From assembly GCA_017615615.1 (NCBI GenBank), contig JAFZZW010000080.1, forward strand, positions 1 through 64,000: a stretch of 64,000 nucleotides of DNA, given 5' to 3'. This DNA comes from Bacteroidales bacterium (GTDB lineage: Bacteria > Bacteroidota > Bacteroidia > Bacteroidales > UBA932). A program made the position numbers and the translations under genes. Shown one piece after another: positions 43,367 to 52,303 of this stretch. The notes below the pieces were generated by a model. The model was not told the DNA's origin. It did not search any database and was given only the letters and a program-made list of their open reading frames with translations. The first letter of the stretch is position 1. Every line of letters starts with the position of its first letter.

Positions 43367-45541
43367 ATGAAAAGAATATTCGTTATAGCAGCAGCCATAA
43401 TAGCCGCAGTTTCCTGCTCCAAAGAGCTCGCAGGAAGCGTAAGCAACTACAGTATCCAGGCCGGATTCCAGCAGGAAATGGGGCCCGGGACCAAAACTTA
43501 TCTCAAAGATTCCAATTCCGGTACCATCTGGTGGGGAACGGGCAGTCTGGACAAGGTCATCTTTGCCTTTGACGCCTCCGACGCCAAGAAAGTCTTCACC
43601 AGTTCGTCAACTGTTTCCGAGGCCGTCCGCACTTTCACATGCGAAGACTGGAGCGGAGGGGACTGGAAGTTCGCGATCTGGAGCGGACAGTCTGCAGGTA
43701 CGGACGACAGCGCCCTGAGCGGCTCCGTTATTTCCGGTGAGAACCTGAAAGTCAAGAACCCCCAGAATATCAACAACTCCAGGTCTTTCGACAACGGGGC
43801 CAACATTGCCGTGATGAAATACGGCGACGGCGCTTTCCGGAATGTGTTCGGCTACCTTCGCCTGACTTTGCCTGCATATGAGGGGACTACCAATATCTCA
43901 GCAATCAAATCGGTTGAACTGTCTGCGGACGAGAACGTCGCCGGAATCGTCAGCATCGATTATTCCGGAGACGAGCCCGTTGCGACAATAGTCTCCAACG
44001 GCTCCAAAAGCCTCAAGCTGAACGCCCGATACAAAGGCTCCGGCCCCAAAGGTTACGAAGCCGGTGTGGTTTATCTGATTATGGCTCCAGGCACCTATCA
44101 TAATGTGAAACTCACTATCACGGCATTCTCGGAGCTACCTGAAGAACAGACGGCCGCTACCGCCGAGCCTTTCACCGTAGCGCTCAAGAAGGATCTCGTG
44201 ATAAAGCGTGGCCAGTATACGGAATGCAAGACCCTTCCCGACAAGGCTCCGGATGTTCCCATCGGTTCCACCACATGGCCCAACGATTCTGACGCCTTCG
44301 ACTACGGCCTGGCCAACAATGAGACACGCAAGGCGAAACTGAGCGGATTGTCCGGTGCTGAGGGTATCTCAAACAATAATATTACAATACCTGTAACTGC
44401 AGACAAAGTGACCTATCATGGTCCCGGTATTACCTATAACGGGAACCGCGTCACTCTGCAACAGGTGTCGAATTATTGGAGCGAGTCCTATCCGAACATT
44501 ATTCCTTCGCAGCGTTGCATCTCCTTCAAGATAAACCGTCCCGGCACGGTACGCTTCTATCCCGCCCCGGCAAGTAAGGACGGAGATGTCCTGAGGGTGC
44601 CCACATATTATCTCGCCGTCGTGGCAACCAGGAACGGCGTCACTACTGCAAAGATCGTAGATGAAGTAACGCCCCAGGTTATGGCCGACGGTTCCGTCAA
44701 AGAGAACCGTACAGATACAAACATTTATTCTGCCGACTGGGAGAAATACTGGATTTCGTTGTCGGTAAAGGAATCTGACATCAGCGGAATAGAATCGGCG
44801 GCAACGGTGTATCTGTTCCACCGGAATCCTCAGGTCAATACACTTCTCGTGCATTATTGGCCTATTGAATGGACTTGTGAGAAGCCGGCCGAGGTGGTGC
44901 ATATAGGCAAATTCCTCCTTGCCGGAGACTCCACCTGCACCGAGTACAACGCGTCGGCGGCTCCCCAGACCGGTTGGGGCCAGTGCCTTGCCGCAGCCCT
45001 CGGGGGCGATCCGGTCGTGAAGAATTTCGCCATCGGCGGCGAGAGCACCAAGTCCTTCATCGATTCCGGCAAGTGGGATAACCTCTGCGCCAACATCGTT
45101 TCCGGAGACTGTGTGCTCATTCAGTTCGGTCATAACGACGAAAAAACGGACGATGCCCACCATACCGATCCACAGACTACCTACAAGGAGAACCTTACCA
45201 AAATGATAAACGATGTGCTCGACAGGGGCGGCAAGCCCGTCCTGCTGACCAGCGTATGCCGCCGTGGTTTCCACTCCAACGGCGACCCCCTGGACACTCA
45301 CGGAGATTATCCCCCTGCCATGCGGGAACTGGCCCTGGCAACAGAAACTCCGCTGATCGACATCGAGGCGCAGACCCGCCAGTGGCTGAAGGAACTCGGC
45401 CCCGATGGCTCCGTTCCTTACTACATTATGGATAAGCGGGATCCCAACGCCATGGACAATTCCCATCTGACTTTAGAAGGCGCCGAGGCAGTCGCAGGGA
45501 TGATTGCCACAGGCCTCAAGAATCTTGGTTATTGGGAATAA
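43367..45541 (+). CDS. Modular acetylesterase: fimbrillin-like, shared module, CE12-type SGNH domain
   Basis: 724 residues with lipobox AAVSC (Cys17). Residues about 25-295 are fimbrillin-like (TKTYLKDSNSGTIWWGTG, KVIFAFDASDAKKVF, RSFDNGANIAVMKYGDG). Residues about 304-504 are the shared module (DAFDYGLANNE, YHGPGITYNGNRV, SFKINRPGTVRFYPAP, PTYYLAVVATRNGVTT, SAATVYLFHRNPQVNTLLVH). Residues about 512-724 are a CE12 esterase: S522 in LAGDSTCTEY, IGGES, FGHND, and D697-H700 in MDNSHLTLEG. The first 500 residues align with 32356-33903, and the last 420 with the BACON-CE12 protein, a clear case of domain exchange. Deacetylation of pectin-like glycan at the surface is inferred. Confidence 0.85.
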   Translation: MKRIFVIAAAIIAAVSCSKELAGSVSNYSIQAGFQQEMGPGTKTYLKDSNSGTIWWGTGSLDKVIFAFDASDAKKVFTSSSTVSEAVRTFTCEDWSGGDWKFAIWSGQSAGTDDSALSGSVISGENLKVKNPQNINNSRSFDNGANIAVMKYGDGAFRNVFGYLRLTLPAYEGTTNISAIKSVELSADENVAGIVSIDYSGDEPVATIVSNGSKSLKLNARYKGSGPKGYEAGVVYLIMAPGTYHNVKLTITAFSELPEEQTAATAEPFTVALKKDLVIKRGQYTECKTLPDKAPDVPIGSTTWPNDSDAFDYGLANNETRKAKLSGLSGAEGISNNNITIPVTADKVTYHGPGITYNGNRVTLQQVSNYWSESYPNIIPSQRCISFKINRPGTVRFYPAPASKDGDVLRVPTYYLAVVATRNGVTTAKIVDEVTPQVMADGSVKENRTDTNIYSADWEKYWISLSVKESDISGIESAATVYLFHRNPQVNTLLVHYWPIEWTCEKPAEVVHIGKFLLAGDSTCTEYNASAAPQTGWGQCLAAALGGDPVVKNFAIGGESTKSFIDSGKWDNLCANIVSGDCVLIQFGHNDEKTDDAHHTDPQTTYKENLTKMINDVLDRGGKPVLLTSVCRRGFHSNGDPLDTHGDYPPAMRELALATETPLIDIEAQTRQWLKELGPDGSVPYYIMDKRDPNAMDNSHLTLEGAEAVAGMIATGLKNLGYWE

Positions 45542-45554
45542 CAGACTGTCCGTT

Positions 45555-47369
45555 ATGAAGAGAGCTTGCTCGATACTATTGTTTTCCTTGCTCGCCTGCA
45601 GCCTGGCTTTTGCCAAGAGCAGGGATGCCGTACTGCTGGAGGCCGAGGCCTTCGGCGAGCACGGCGGCTGGGTAGTGGACCAGCAGTTCATGGATCAGAT
45701 GGGATCCCCTTACCTGCTGGCCCATGGCCTCGGCAAGCCTGTAGCCAATGCCAAAACCAGCGTGAAGCTGCCCAAAAAGGGTCAGTGGTACGTTTTTGCC
45801 CGCACCTGGAACTGGTGCGCCCCCTGGGGCGTCCGGGAAGGCCCCGGCGTGTTCCGTATCGCCGTTGACGGGCAGCCCCTTGAGAACGTCCTGGGCACTG
45901 GGAAGCAATGGGGCTGGGAGTATGCCGGCAGCTTCAAAGCCGACAGGAAGGAGGCCACGCTGGAATTGTGCGACCTTACCGGTTTCGAGGGCAGATGCGA
46001 TGCCGTGGTCCTTTCCCGTAACCCCGATCCGGCATTGCCTGCCGACATCAAACAGCTGCAGGCTTTCCGTAAAAAGATGCTTGGCCTGCCCGACAAGCCC
46101 AGGAGCGCAGGAAACTTCGATCTGGTTGTCGTGGGAGCGGGAACTGCAGGCCTTTCCGTCGCCATAAAAGGCGCACGGGAGGGGCTGAAGGTTGCCCTCA
46201 TCAACGACAGGCCCGTCCCCGGAGGCAACAACAGTACGGAACTGCGTATCCTTGCCAGCGGCAAGATGAATGTCGCTCCGTACGATTCCCTGGGGAACGT
46301 CATCCGGGATATTCAGAACGTGTACGACAAGGAAGCGAAAGTGATAAACATGCTGGAGTCGGACCAGAATATCTCATATTTCCCGAGCATGCACGTTTTC
46401 TCCGTCAGGATGGACGGGAACCGGATAGTTTCCGCCGTCGCCAAGCACATAGAAACATCCGAAGAACTGGAGTTCTGTTCTCCGCTGTTCGCGGACTGCT
46501 CCGGCGACGGTAATCTTGGCTACCTCGCGGGAGCCGAATACCGCGTCGGACGTGAAATGCGTGCGGATACCAGGGAGACGCTGGCTCCGGACAGGCCGGA
46601 CAACATGGTCCTCGGCGCCTCCACCCCGTGGGGCACCACCCTCAGGCAGGAAGATGTTCCTTTCCCGGTATGCGACTGGGCGATTCAGTTCAACGAAGAG
46701 TCCTGCGAGAAGGTAACGTCCGGCAGCAACTGGTGGGAAAGCGGATTCTGGCACGACCAGGTGGCGGAGGCCGAATACATCCGGGACTATCTTTTCCGTG
46801 CGATATACGGAAACTGGTCGTTCCTTAAGAACCAAAGCGCCGACAAGGCCGACTACAGCAAACTGGAACTGACCAGGCTGAGCTTTATTGCCGGCAAGCG
46901 TGAATCCCGGAGGCTGATCGGCGATGTTTTCTTCACCCAGCAGGACATAGAGAGGGATTATGTGAAGTACGACGACGCCATAGTCTATGGCTCTTATTCC
47001 ATAGACCAGCATTTCCCCACGCCCAAGAACACCTTCTTCTTCCCCCGTGAGGAGTTCATCTCCACGATGAAGCATTACTTCAATGACCTGGGGACCCCGA
47101 GGAGGTATCTTCGCAAGGACCAGGTTCCGCCGCCCTACATGATTCCTTACAGGTGCCTGTATTCCGTTAATGTGGACAACATGTTCATGGCGGGCAGGAA
47201 TGTCAGCGTATCCCATATCGCCCTGTCTTCTACCAGAGTGCAGAATGTGACAGGCATGATGGGGGAGGTGGTTGCCGTCGCCGCGGCCCTTTGCAAGAAA
47301 TACAACTGCTCGCCAAGGGAGGTTTATACCCTTCACCTGCAGGAGCTCCTGGATGCTTTCAAGGGATGA
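45555..47369 (+). CDS. Secreted FAD-dependent oxidoreductase
   Basis: 604 residues from ATG 45555 (MKRACSILLFSLLACSLAFA signal peptide); the longer frame overlaps the previous gene. Residues about 20-150 are a beta-sandwich-like region (EAEAFGEHGGW, WYVFARTWNW). The FAD-binding domain begins at about 185 with FDLVVVGAGTAGLSVAIKGA, the GxGxxG fold, and PGGNNSTELR. The C-terminal FAD contact region includes DNMFMAGRNVSVSHIALSS. Related FAD_oxidored proteins recur in Bacteroidetes polysaccharide loci, but their substrate is not established; oxidation of a sugar residue is one possibility. It is 13 nt downstream of the CE12 gene and overlaps the next gene. Confidence 0.8.
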   Translation: MKRACSILLFSLLACSLAFAKSRDAVLLEAEAFGEHGGWVVDQQFMDQMGSPYLLAHGLGKPVANAKTSVKLPKKGQWYVFARTWNWCAPWGVREGPGVFRIAVDGQPLENVLGTGKQWGWEYAGSFKADRKEATLELCDLTGFEGRCDAVVLSRNPDPALPADIKQLQAFRKKMLGLPDKPRSAGNFDLVVVGAGTAGLSVAIKGAREGLKVALINDRPVPGGNNSTELRILASGKMNVAPYDSLGNVIRDIQNVYDKEAKVINMLESDQNISYFPSMHVFSVRMDGNRIVSAVAKHIETSEELEFCSPLFADCSGDGNLGYLAGAEYRVGREMRADTRETLAPDRPDNMVLGASTPWGTTLRQEDVPFPVCDWAIQFNEESCEKVTSGSNWWESGFWHDQVAEAEYIRDYLFRAIYGNWSFLKNQSADKADYSKLELTRLSFIAGKRESRRLIGDVFFTQQDIERDYVKYDDAIVYGSYSIDQHFPTPKNTFFFPREEFISTMKHYFNDLGTPRRYLRKDQVPPPYMIPYRCLYSVNVDNMFMAGRNVSVSHIALSSTRVQNVTGMMGEVVAVAAALCKKYNCSPREVYTLHLQELLDAFKG

Positions 47370-48235
47370 ACCGGATCAAGCTCATTGCCCTTGCAGCGTG
47401 CCTGTTGTCGGTGTTTGCATGCAGCCCCGCACGGCAGCGGCATACGTTCTACAGCCTTTTTCTCCGGCCCGACAGCCTTCAAGTCGAGGAAGTCTGGCAG
47501 CCGGAAGGGGAGAAGGTCCGCATATCCCACCACGGACCTGCCGTAGAGAACCGGTATATGGCCCTCAGAATCTATTTCGACGCCCGTGCCGCCATTGACG
47601 TATACAGCAAGAGCGGCCTGGTCGACGACGAGCTTGGCCGTTGGATGTGGTATCCCACTCCCGAACAGCAGCAGGCGGAAGGCGCCGGCTGCGACGAGTA
47701 TTTCGTCGGCCCTACGGTCGGCCTGGGCGGGGTGCAGTTGTGGGACGGGGAACAAGCTGTTCCGCTCGTCACCACCGCCGGCCGCCGCGCCCTGGTCGGA
47801 AGAACCGCGAACGGGGCGTTCATGGAGATGGTTTCGTATGGCATCCCTTACCTCGCTGATACCGTTGACGTGAGTATTCGTGTGGATGTGTATGACGACG
47901 ACCGCTGGGCTGATGTGACGGTCCGGGAGCTCGGCGGAAAACCCGTGCGTTTTGTCACGGGAGTGAATTACCACCCCGGGTCGCAGGTCCGCCAGGCAGA
48001 AGGCGTGGCCGCCGTATGGGGCGAGCATCCGGCGAATGTGTCGGCAAGCCCGGTTCCCATCGGAGGAGCCATCCGTTACAATCCTGCCGATTTCCCTCAA
48101 GCCGAGGATACCGGCGATGCCATCCGGCTCGTATCCGTCCCCATTGCCAGCTTTGGTACCAGAATTGCTTCGGCTTCTGTCAAGGAACCGGAGCTTTGCA
48201 CTCCCGAACGTTTTTTTGATTTTGTAACGCAATAA
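47366..48235 (+). CDS. DUF4861-family lipoprotein
   Basis: 289 residues starting at the ATGA overlap with the oxidoreductase; lipobox SVFAC (Cys19). The body shows DUF4861 features: ISHHGPAVENRYMALRIYFD, AAIDVYSKSG, and long beta-strands (VDVSIRVDVYDDDRWADVTV). DUF4861 proteins are common in loci for uronic-acid polysaccharides, often near GH88/GH105 and lyases, but their biochemical role is not settled. At 289 residues it is on the short side. Translational coupling to the FAD enzyme suggests that they act on the same intermediate. Confidence 0.7.
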   Translation: MNRIKLIALAACLLSVFACSPARQRHTFYSLFLRPDSLQVEEVWQPEGEKVRISHHGPAVENRYMALRIYFDARAAIDVYSKSGLVDDELGRWMWYPTPEQQQAEGAGCDEYFVGPTVGLGGVQLWDGEQAVPLVTTAGRRALVGRTANGAFMEMVSYGIPYLADTVDVSIRVDVYDDDRWADVTVRELGGKPVRFVTGVNYHPGSQVRQAEGVAAVWGEHPANVSASPVPIGGAIRYNPADFPQAEDTGDAIRLVSVPIASFGTRIASASVKEPELCTPERFFDFVTQ

Positions 48236-48247
48236 CCAATTGAGAAT

Positions 48248-49045
48248 ATGAAAAGAGTGTCTTTGATAGTCGGGCTTTGCCTGGCGATGATCATTCCGGC
48301 CGCCGCGCAGGAGAATCCAATTGAAACCATTTCCCACGATCCCGGCTGGTGCACCATCATTCACCGCTGGGGCTTCATCGGCGACTCTCTGTGCAGCGGG
48401 GAGCATGAATATGCCCGTGAGGACGGCTCCAAGGTTTGGCATGACGTTTACGATTATTCGTGGGGGCAGCGAATAGTCGCTGCAATCGGCGGAGCGGTCG
48501 GCTACAATTTCTCCCAGGGCGGGGAAACCGCCAAGGGCTGGATCGAGCACTTCTGGGATTATCCCATGAACCGTAACGCCGACATCAGTGCAAAGGCTCA
48601 TCCCTGCCAGGCATATATCATGGCGCTTGGCTGCAACGACAAGCACAAGTTCAAGGCCGGCGATGCAACCAAAGACATCAATCTCGAAGACTACACCAAG
48701 AATGCAGATACGTTTGCAGGATACTATGGCGGTATAATCCAGAGAGTGCGCGGCATGCAGCCCGAGGCGCCGATTTTCGTGACCACCATGCCGGGTCTCT
48801 ACGGCAGCAGTGAATTCAGTGCGCAGATAAGGGCCATGGCCGGCATTTTCGATAACGTATATGTCCTTGACCTGGAGAAGTACGCTCCCGATTATGATAC
48901 TCCGGAATTCCGTGCACGCTACTTCCTGGACGGCCATCTGAATGCCGCCGGTTACCAGTTCACTGCCTGGATGTTCATGACCTACATCAATTGGTACATC
49001 GAGCGCAATCTCCCCGCCTTCTCCAAAATCGCGTTAATGAACTGA
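48248..49045 (+). CDS. Secreted SGNH/GDSL-type esterase
   Basis: 265 residues with signal peptide ending PAAAQ. Block I is WGFIGDSLCSGEHEY with nucleophile S47; block II Gly in FSQGGETAKGW; block III in ALGCNDKHKF (Asn); block V is LDGHLNAAGYQF with the Asp-His pair. This is a complete SGNH catalytic set, distinct from the CE12 type of its neighbours. It probably removes an acyl group such as acetyl from the polysaccharide or its oligomers. It ends 3 nt before the next gene. Confidence 0.8.
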   Translation: MKRVSLIVGLCLAMIIPAAAQENPIETISHDPGWCTIIHRWGFIGDSLCSGEHEYAREDGSKVWHDVYDYSWGQRIVAAIGGAVGYNFSQGGETAKGWIEHFWDYPMNRNADISAKAHPCQAYIMALGCNDKHKFKAGDATKDINLEDYTKNADTFAGYYGGIIQRVRGMQPEAPIFVTTMPGLYGSSEFSAQIRAMAGIFDNVYVLDLEKYAPDYDTPEFRARYFLDGHLNAAGYQFTAWMFMTYINWYIERNLPAFSKIALMN

Positions 49046-49048
49046 CAT

Positions 49049-52000
49049 ATGAAGCGGTATTTTGCAATGTCGCTGCTTCTTGCGGTCTGCCTGGCCGCAG
49101 GAGCGCAGAATCGTGTTATAATAAAGGTAACCGCTGATACTCCCGACGAGATAGTATCTGCCGTTAAAGCATTCGAGAAAGCGGACCTCCTGTTTACCAT
49201 GGAGAGGCAGGTCCGCAAGGACGATACCCCGGAAATGAAGAGCGCCCTCGCCATGGTGCAGTGGAAGAACAACGAACTTGTGGAGTCCGTTCCTTCCCTT
49301 CCGTCGGTCGATGTGGTAGATGCATCCCCGGAGTCCGTTGCCGGTGTTATCGAGCGGGCCCTCGCAGAAAAATGGATGGTCAGGACGCCGGGCGTCTGGC
49401 GCAAGCTCCTGCGCGACGAGGCCCGCACCCATGGGGGCCGCAGATTCTATGTGGCCGCATGTGGTAACGATGATGCCGACGGCCTGTCCCCGGAGACGGC
49501 CTGGCATTCCCTTTCGCGCGTAAACGATGCCGACCTCGGTTTTGCCGATACGGTCTGTTTCCGTGCAGGAGATGTTTTCCGCGGACACCTTGAGCCTCAG
49601 TCCGGCTCACACGGGCAGAGCATCGTATATATGTCTTACGGCAAAGGCCGCAAGCCTGTCCTTGAGCCGTCCTGGGATGCATCGTCCCCGCAAGACTGGG
49701 AAAAGGTCGGCGACATGCTCTGGAAATGCGAGAAGCCTTCTGTGGGCGAGCTGGGCAATGTCATCCTGAATCACGGGAAGCGCGGATGCGCATTCAAGGT
49801 TGACAGCCCCGAGCTGTTGAACGGAAAAGACCTTCACTTCTGCTGGGTGCGTGATGATGCGGCTGTGTATATGGTAAGCCGCACCAATCCCGGCAAGCGG
49901 TTCCGTTCCGTAGAGCTGGCGGAAAAACAGCATATCATAGACGAAACCGACTGCCACGACATAGTTTATGACGGCCTCTGGCTGCGCTACGGTGCGGCCC
50001 ACGGTATAGGCGGCAGCGGAGTTTCCCGTATAGTCATACGGAACTGCGACATCTCATGGATCGGCGGCAGTACGCTGTATTACGACGAAGGCGGCCGCGG
50101 CGTGAGATACGGCAACGGCATAGAATTCTGGAGCGCCGCCCAGGACATCCTGGTCGAAAACTGCAGGGTATGGGAATGTTGGGACGCCGCATTGACCAAT
50201 CAGTCCAACATCGACGGTGTGGTTCAGAAGAATATAACCTGGCGCGGAAACAAGATCTGGAACTGCGAGTATTCATACGAGTACTGGCAGCAGGGCGACG
50301 GCGCACGGACCAGGAACATCCTTTTCGAGGGGAATGACTGCCGGAATGCCGGCTACGGCTGGGGACACAAACAGAGATGGAATCCCAATGCGGCCCACCT
50401 CATGTTCTACGACACCACGGCGGATACCGATGGTTTCGTGGTAAAGGGCAACCGCTTTATCCGCAGCAAGAACTGCGGTATGCGCCTCTTCAATGCCTGG
50501 TACGACTCCCTCACCATGGAGGATAACCTCTGGCGCATTCCATGGCATCCCCTGTGCCGTTATCATGCCCGCCCTACCTCCGGCCTGGTTTACAAGTATC
50601 CCGACAGGCTGGACCGCGCCCATTCGGATTCCCGGGAAGAGATTGAATCCCAGACGGTGGAAGAGCCCAGGGTTTTCGGGCCCGGACGGCGCGACATGCG
50701 CAGTTTCAATGAGATGTTCAACCACGGGAAGGTGTACGAACTGGTAGTGGAGATGCTCCCCGGCGAGTGCTGGTGGGGCGCTTTCGACAATCCTTTCGCC
50801 TGGCAGATTACCGAGGCCGGCGGCAATTACTCTTTCCCGTTCGACGCGTCCATGAAGTTCAGCTGTGATTTCCGGGACAATACATACGGGAACAATTGCG
50901 TGCCGTTCCTGGTCTCGTCCGCCGGCCGGTACGTCTGGAGCGACGAACCTTTTGCGTTTTCTTTGAAGGACGGCGTCCTTCGTTTCGAGGGGCCCGGCGC
51001 GATTGAGGTGGAGCAGGCCGGCAAAACGCTGCGGGAGGCTTATCTGGCCGCTTCCGCCGCCCATTTTCCGCCCTCCGGCACCATGCCTCCCGAGGCGTTC
51101 ATCGCCCGGCCCCAGTACAACACCTGGATAGAGCTTACATACAATCAGAATCAGGCCGACATCCTTCGTTACGCTTCCGATATAGTAAAGAACGGTTTCC
51201 CCGTCGACGCCGTGTTCATGGTGGACGACAACTGGCAGAAGTATTACGGCAATTTCGAGTTCAAGCCCGAACGCTTCCCGGATCCGAAGGGAATGATCAC
51301 GAAGCTTCATTCCATGGGCTTCAAGGTCATGTTCTGGTTGAGCCCTTACGTGTCGCCCGATTCTCCCGAATACCGGGAACTCGAGAAGAAGGGGTACTTT
51401 GCCATGGATCCTGTCGCGGACCGTCCCGCCATCCTGAAGTGGTGGAACGGATGGAGCGCGATGCTCGACATGAGCAATCCGGATGCCCGTCAGTGGCTGG
51501 TGGACAAGCTCCGCGGTATGCAGCGGGATTATGGCGTGGACGGCTTTAAATTCGACGCCGGCGACGCGGCGAACTATTCACCCGAAAAGATACGTGTATT
51601 CGACGGCAAGTCATATGGCCCCAGGCATACGGAACTCTGGTGCCGCATGTATGAGGATTTCCCGTATAACGAGCTCCGTGCCAGCTGGAAACTTGCCGGC
51701 CAGCCCATCGTGATGCGTCTGTGCGACAAGAAGTATGCATGGAGCGCAGTGGAAAGCCTCGTGCCCTCGATGATCAACGCTTCAATGGAAGGCCATATAT
51801 ATGTATGTCCCGACATGATCGGCGGCGGAGAGTTCACCTCCTTCCTGGATATCGATATAGACGATATCGACCAGGAGCAGATCGTCCGTTCATGCCAGAT
51901 ACATGCGATGATGCCGATGATGCAGTTCAGCGTGGCCCCATGGCGCATCCTGTCCAAAGAGAACCTCGCCATCTGCCGCGATGCCGCCTGGAGGCATGCC

Positions 52001-52303
52001 AGGCTGGGCCCTTATCTGGTAGAGCAGGCCCGCCGGGGCTCCGTATCGGGAGAGCCCGTCGTCCGTCCTATGGATTACGCTTTTCCCGGAGAGGGCTTCG
52101 AGTCGTGCAGCGACCAGTATATGCTGGGTCCCGACTATCTGGTGGCTCCCATGCTGGCTCCCGGTACCAGCCGCAGCGTCAGGCTGCCGGCAGGCCGGTG
52201 GAAGGATGAATGCGGTCAGGAATACGAAGGCGGCCGCGAGTACACCATCGAGGTGCCTCTGTCCCGTATTCCCGTATTTGAACTTGTTGCAGGGAACTTA
52301 TAG
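49049..52303 (+). CDS. Parallel beta-helix domain fused to GH31 glycosidase
   Basis: 1084 residues, secreted (signal peptide ends AAGAQ). Residues about 130-540 form a right-handed beta-helix of the kind seen in polysaccharide lyases and related enzymes (RFYVAACGNDDADGLSPETA start, IVIRNCDISWIGG, ILVENCRVWECWDAAL, ILFEGNDCRNAG). Residues about 685-1084 are a GH31 barrel: VDAVFMVDDNWQKYYG, KVMFWLSPYVS, VDGFKFDAGDAANY with D836 as likely nucleophile, and CPDMIGGGEF with D922. GH31 cleaves alpha-glycosidic bonds. One polypeptide with both folds is unusual. It ends the plus-strand operon and overlaps the converging tandem esterase gene by 6 nt. Confidence 0.8.
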   Translation: MKRYFAMSLLLAVCLAAGAQNRVIIKVTADTPDEIVSAVKAFEKADLLFTMERQVRKDDTPEMKSALAMVQWKNNELVESVPSLPSVDVVDASPESVAGVIERALAEKWMVRTPGVWRKLLRDEARTHGGRRFYVAACGNDDADGLSPETAWHSLSRVNDADLGFADTVCFRAGDVFRGHLEPQSGSHGQSIVYMSYGKGRKPVLEPSWDASSPQDWEKVGDMLWKCEKPSVGELGNVILNHGKRGCAFKVDSPELLNGKDLHFCWVRDDAAVYMVSRTNPGKRFRSVELAEKQHIIDETDCHDIVYDGLWLRYGAAHGIGGSGVSRIVIRNCDISWIGGSTLYYDEGGRGVRYGNGIEFWSAAQDILVENCRVWECWDAALTNQSNIDGVVQKNITWRGNKIWNCEYSYEYWQQGDGARTRNILFEGNDCRNAGYGWGHKQRWNPNAAHLMFYDTTADTDGFVVKGNRFIRSKNCGMRLFNAWYDSLTMEDNLWRIPWHPLCRYHARPTSGLVYKYPDRLDRAHSDSREEIESQTVEEPRVFGPGRRDMRSFNEMFNHGKVYELVVEMLPGECWWGAFDNPFAWQITEAGGNYSFPFDASMKFSCDFRDNTYGNNCVPFLVSSAGRYVWSDEPFAFSLKDGVLRFEGPGAIEVEQAGKTLREAYLAASAAHFPPSGTMPPEAFIARPQYNTWIELTYNQNQADILRYASDIVKNGFPVDAVFMVDDNWQKYYGNFEFKPERFPDPKGMITKLHSMGFKVMFWLSPYVSPDSPEYRELEKKGYFAMDPVADRPAILKWWNGWSAMLDMSNPDARQWLVDKLRGMQRDYGVDGFKFDAGDAANYSPEKIRVFDGKSYGPRHTELWCRMYEDFPYNELRASWKLAGQPIVMRLCDKKYAWSAVESLVPSMINASMEGHIYVCPDMIGGGEFTSFLDIDIDDIDQEQIVRSCQIHAMMPMMQFSVAPWRILSKENLAICRDAAWRHARLGPYLVEQARRGSVSGEPVVRPMDYAFPGEGFESCSDQYMLGPDYLVAPMLAPGTSRSVRLPAGRWKDECGQEYEGGREYTIEVPLSRIPVFELVAGNL

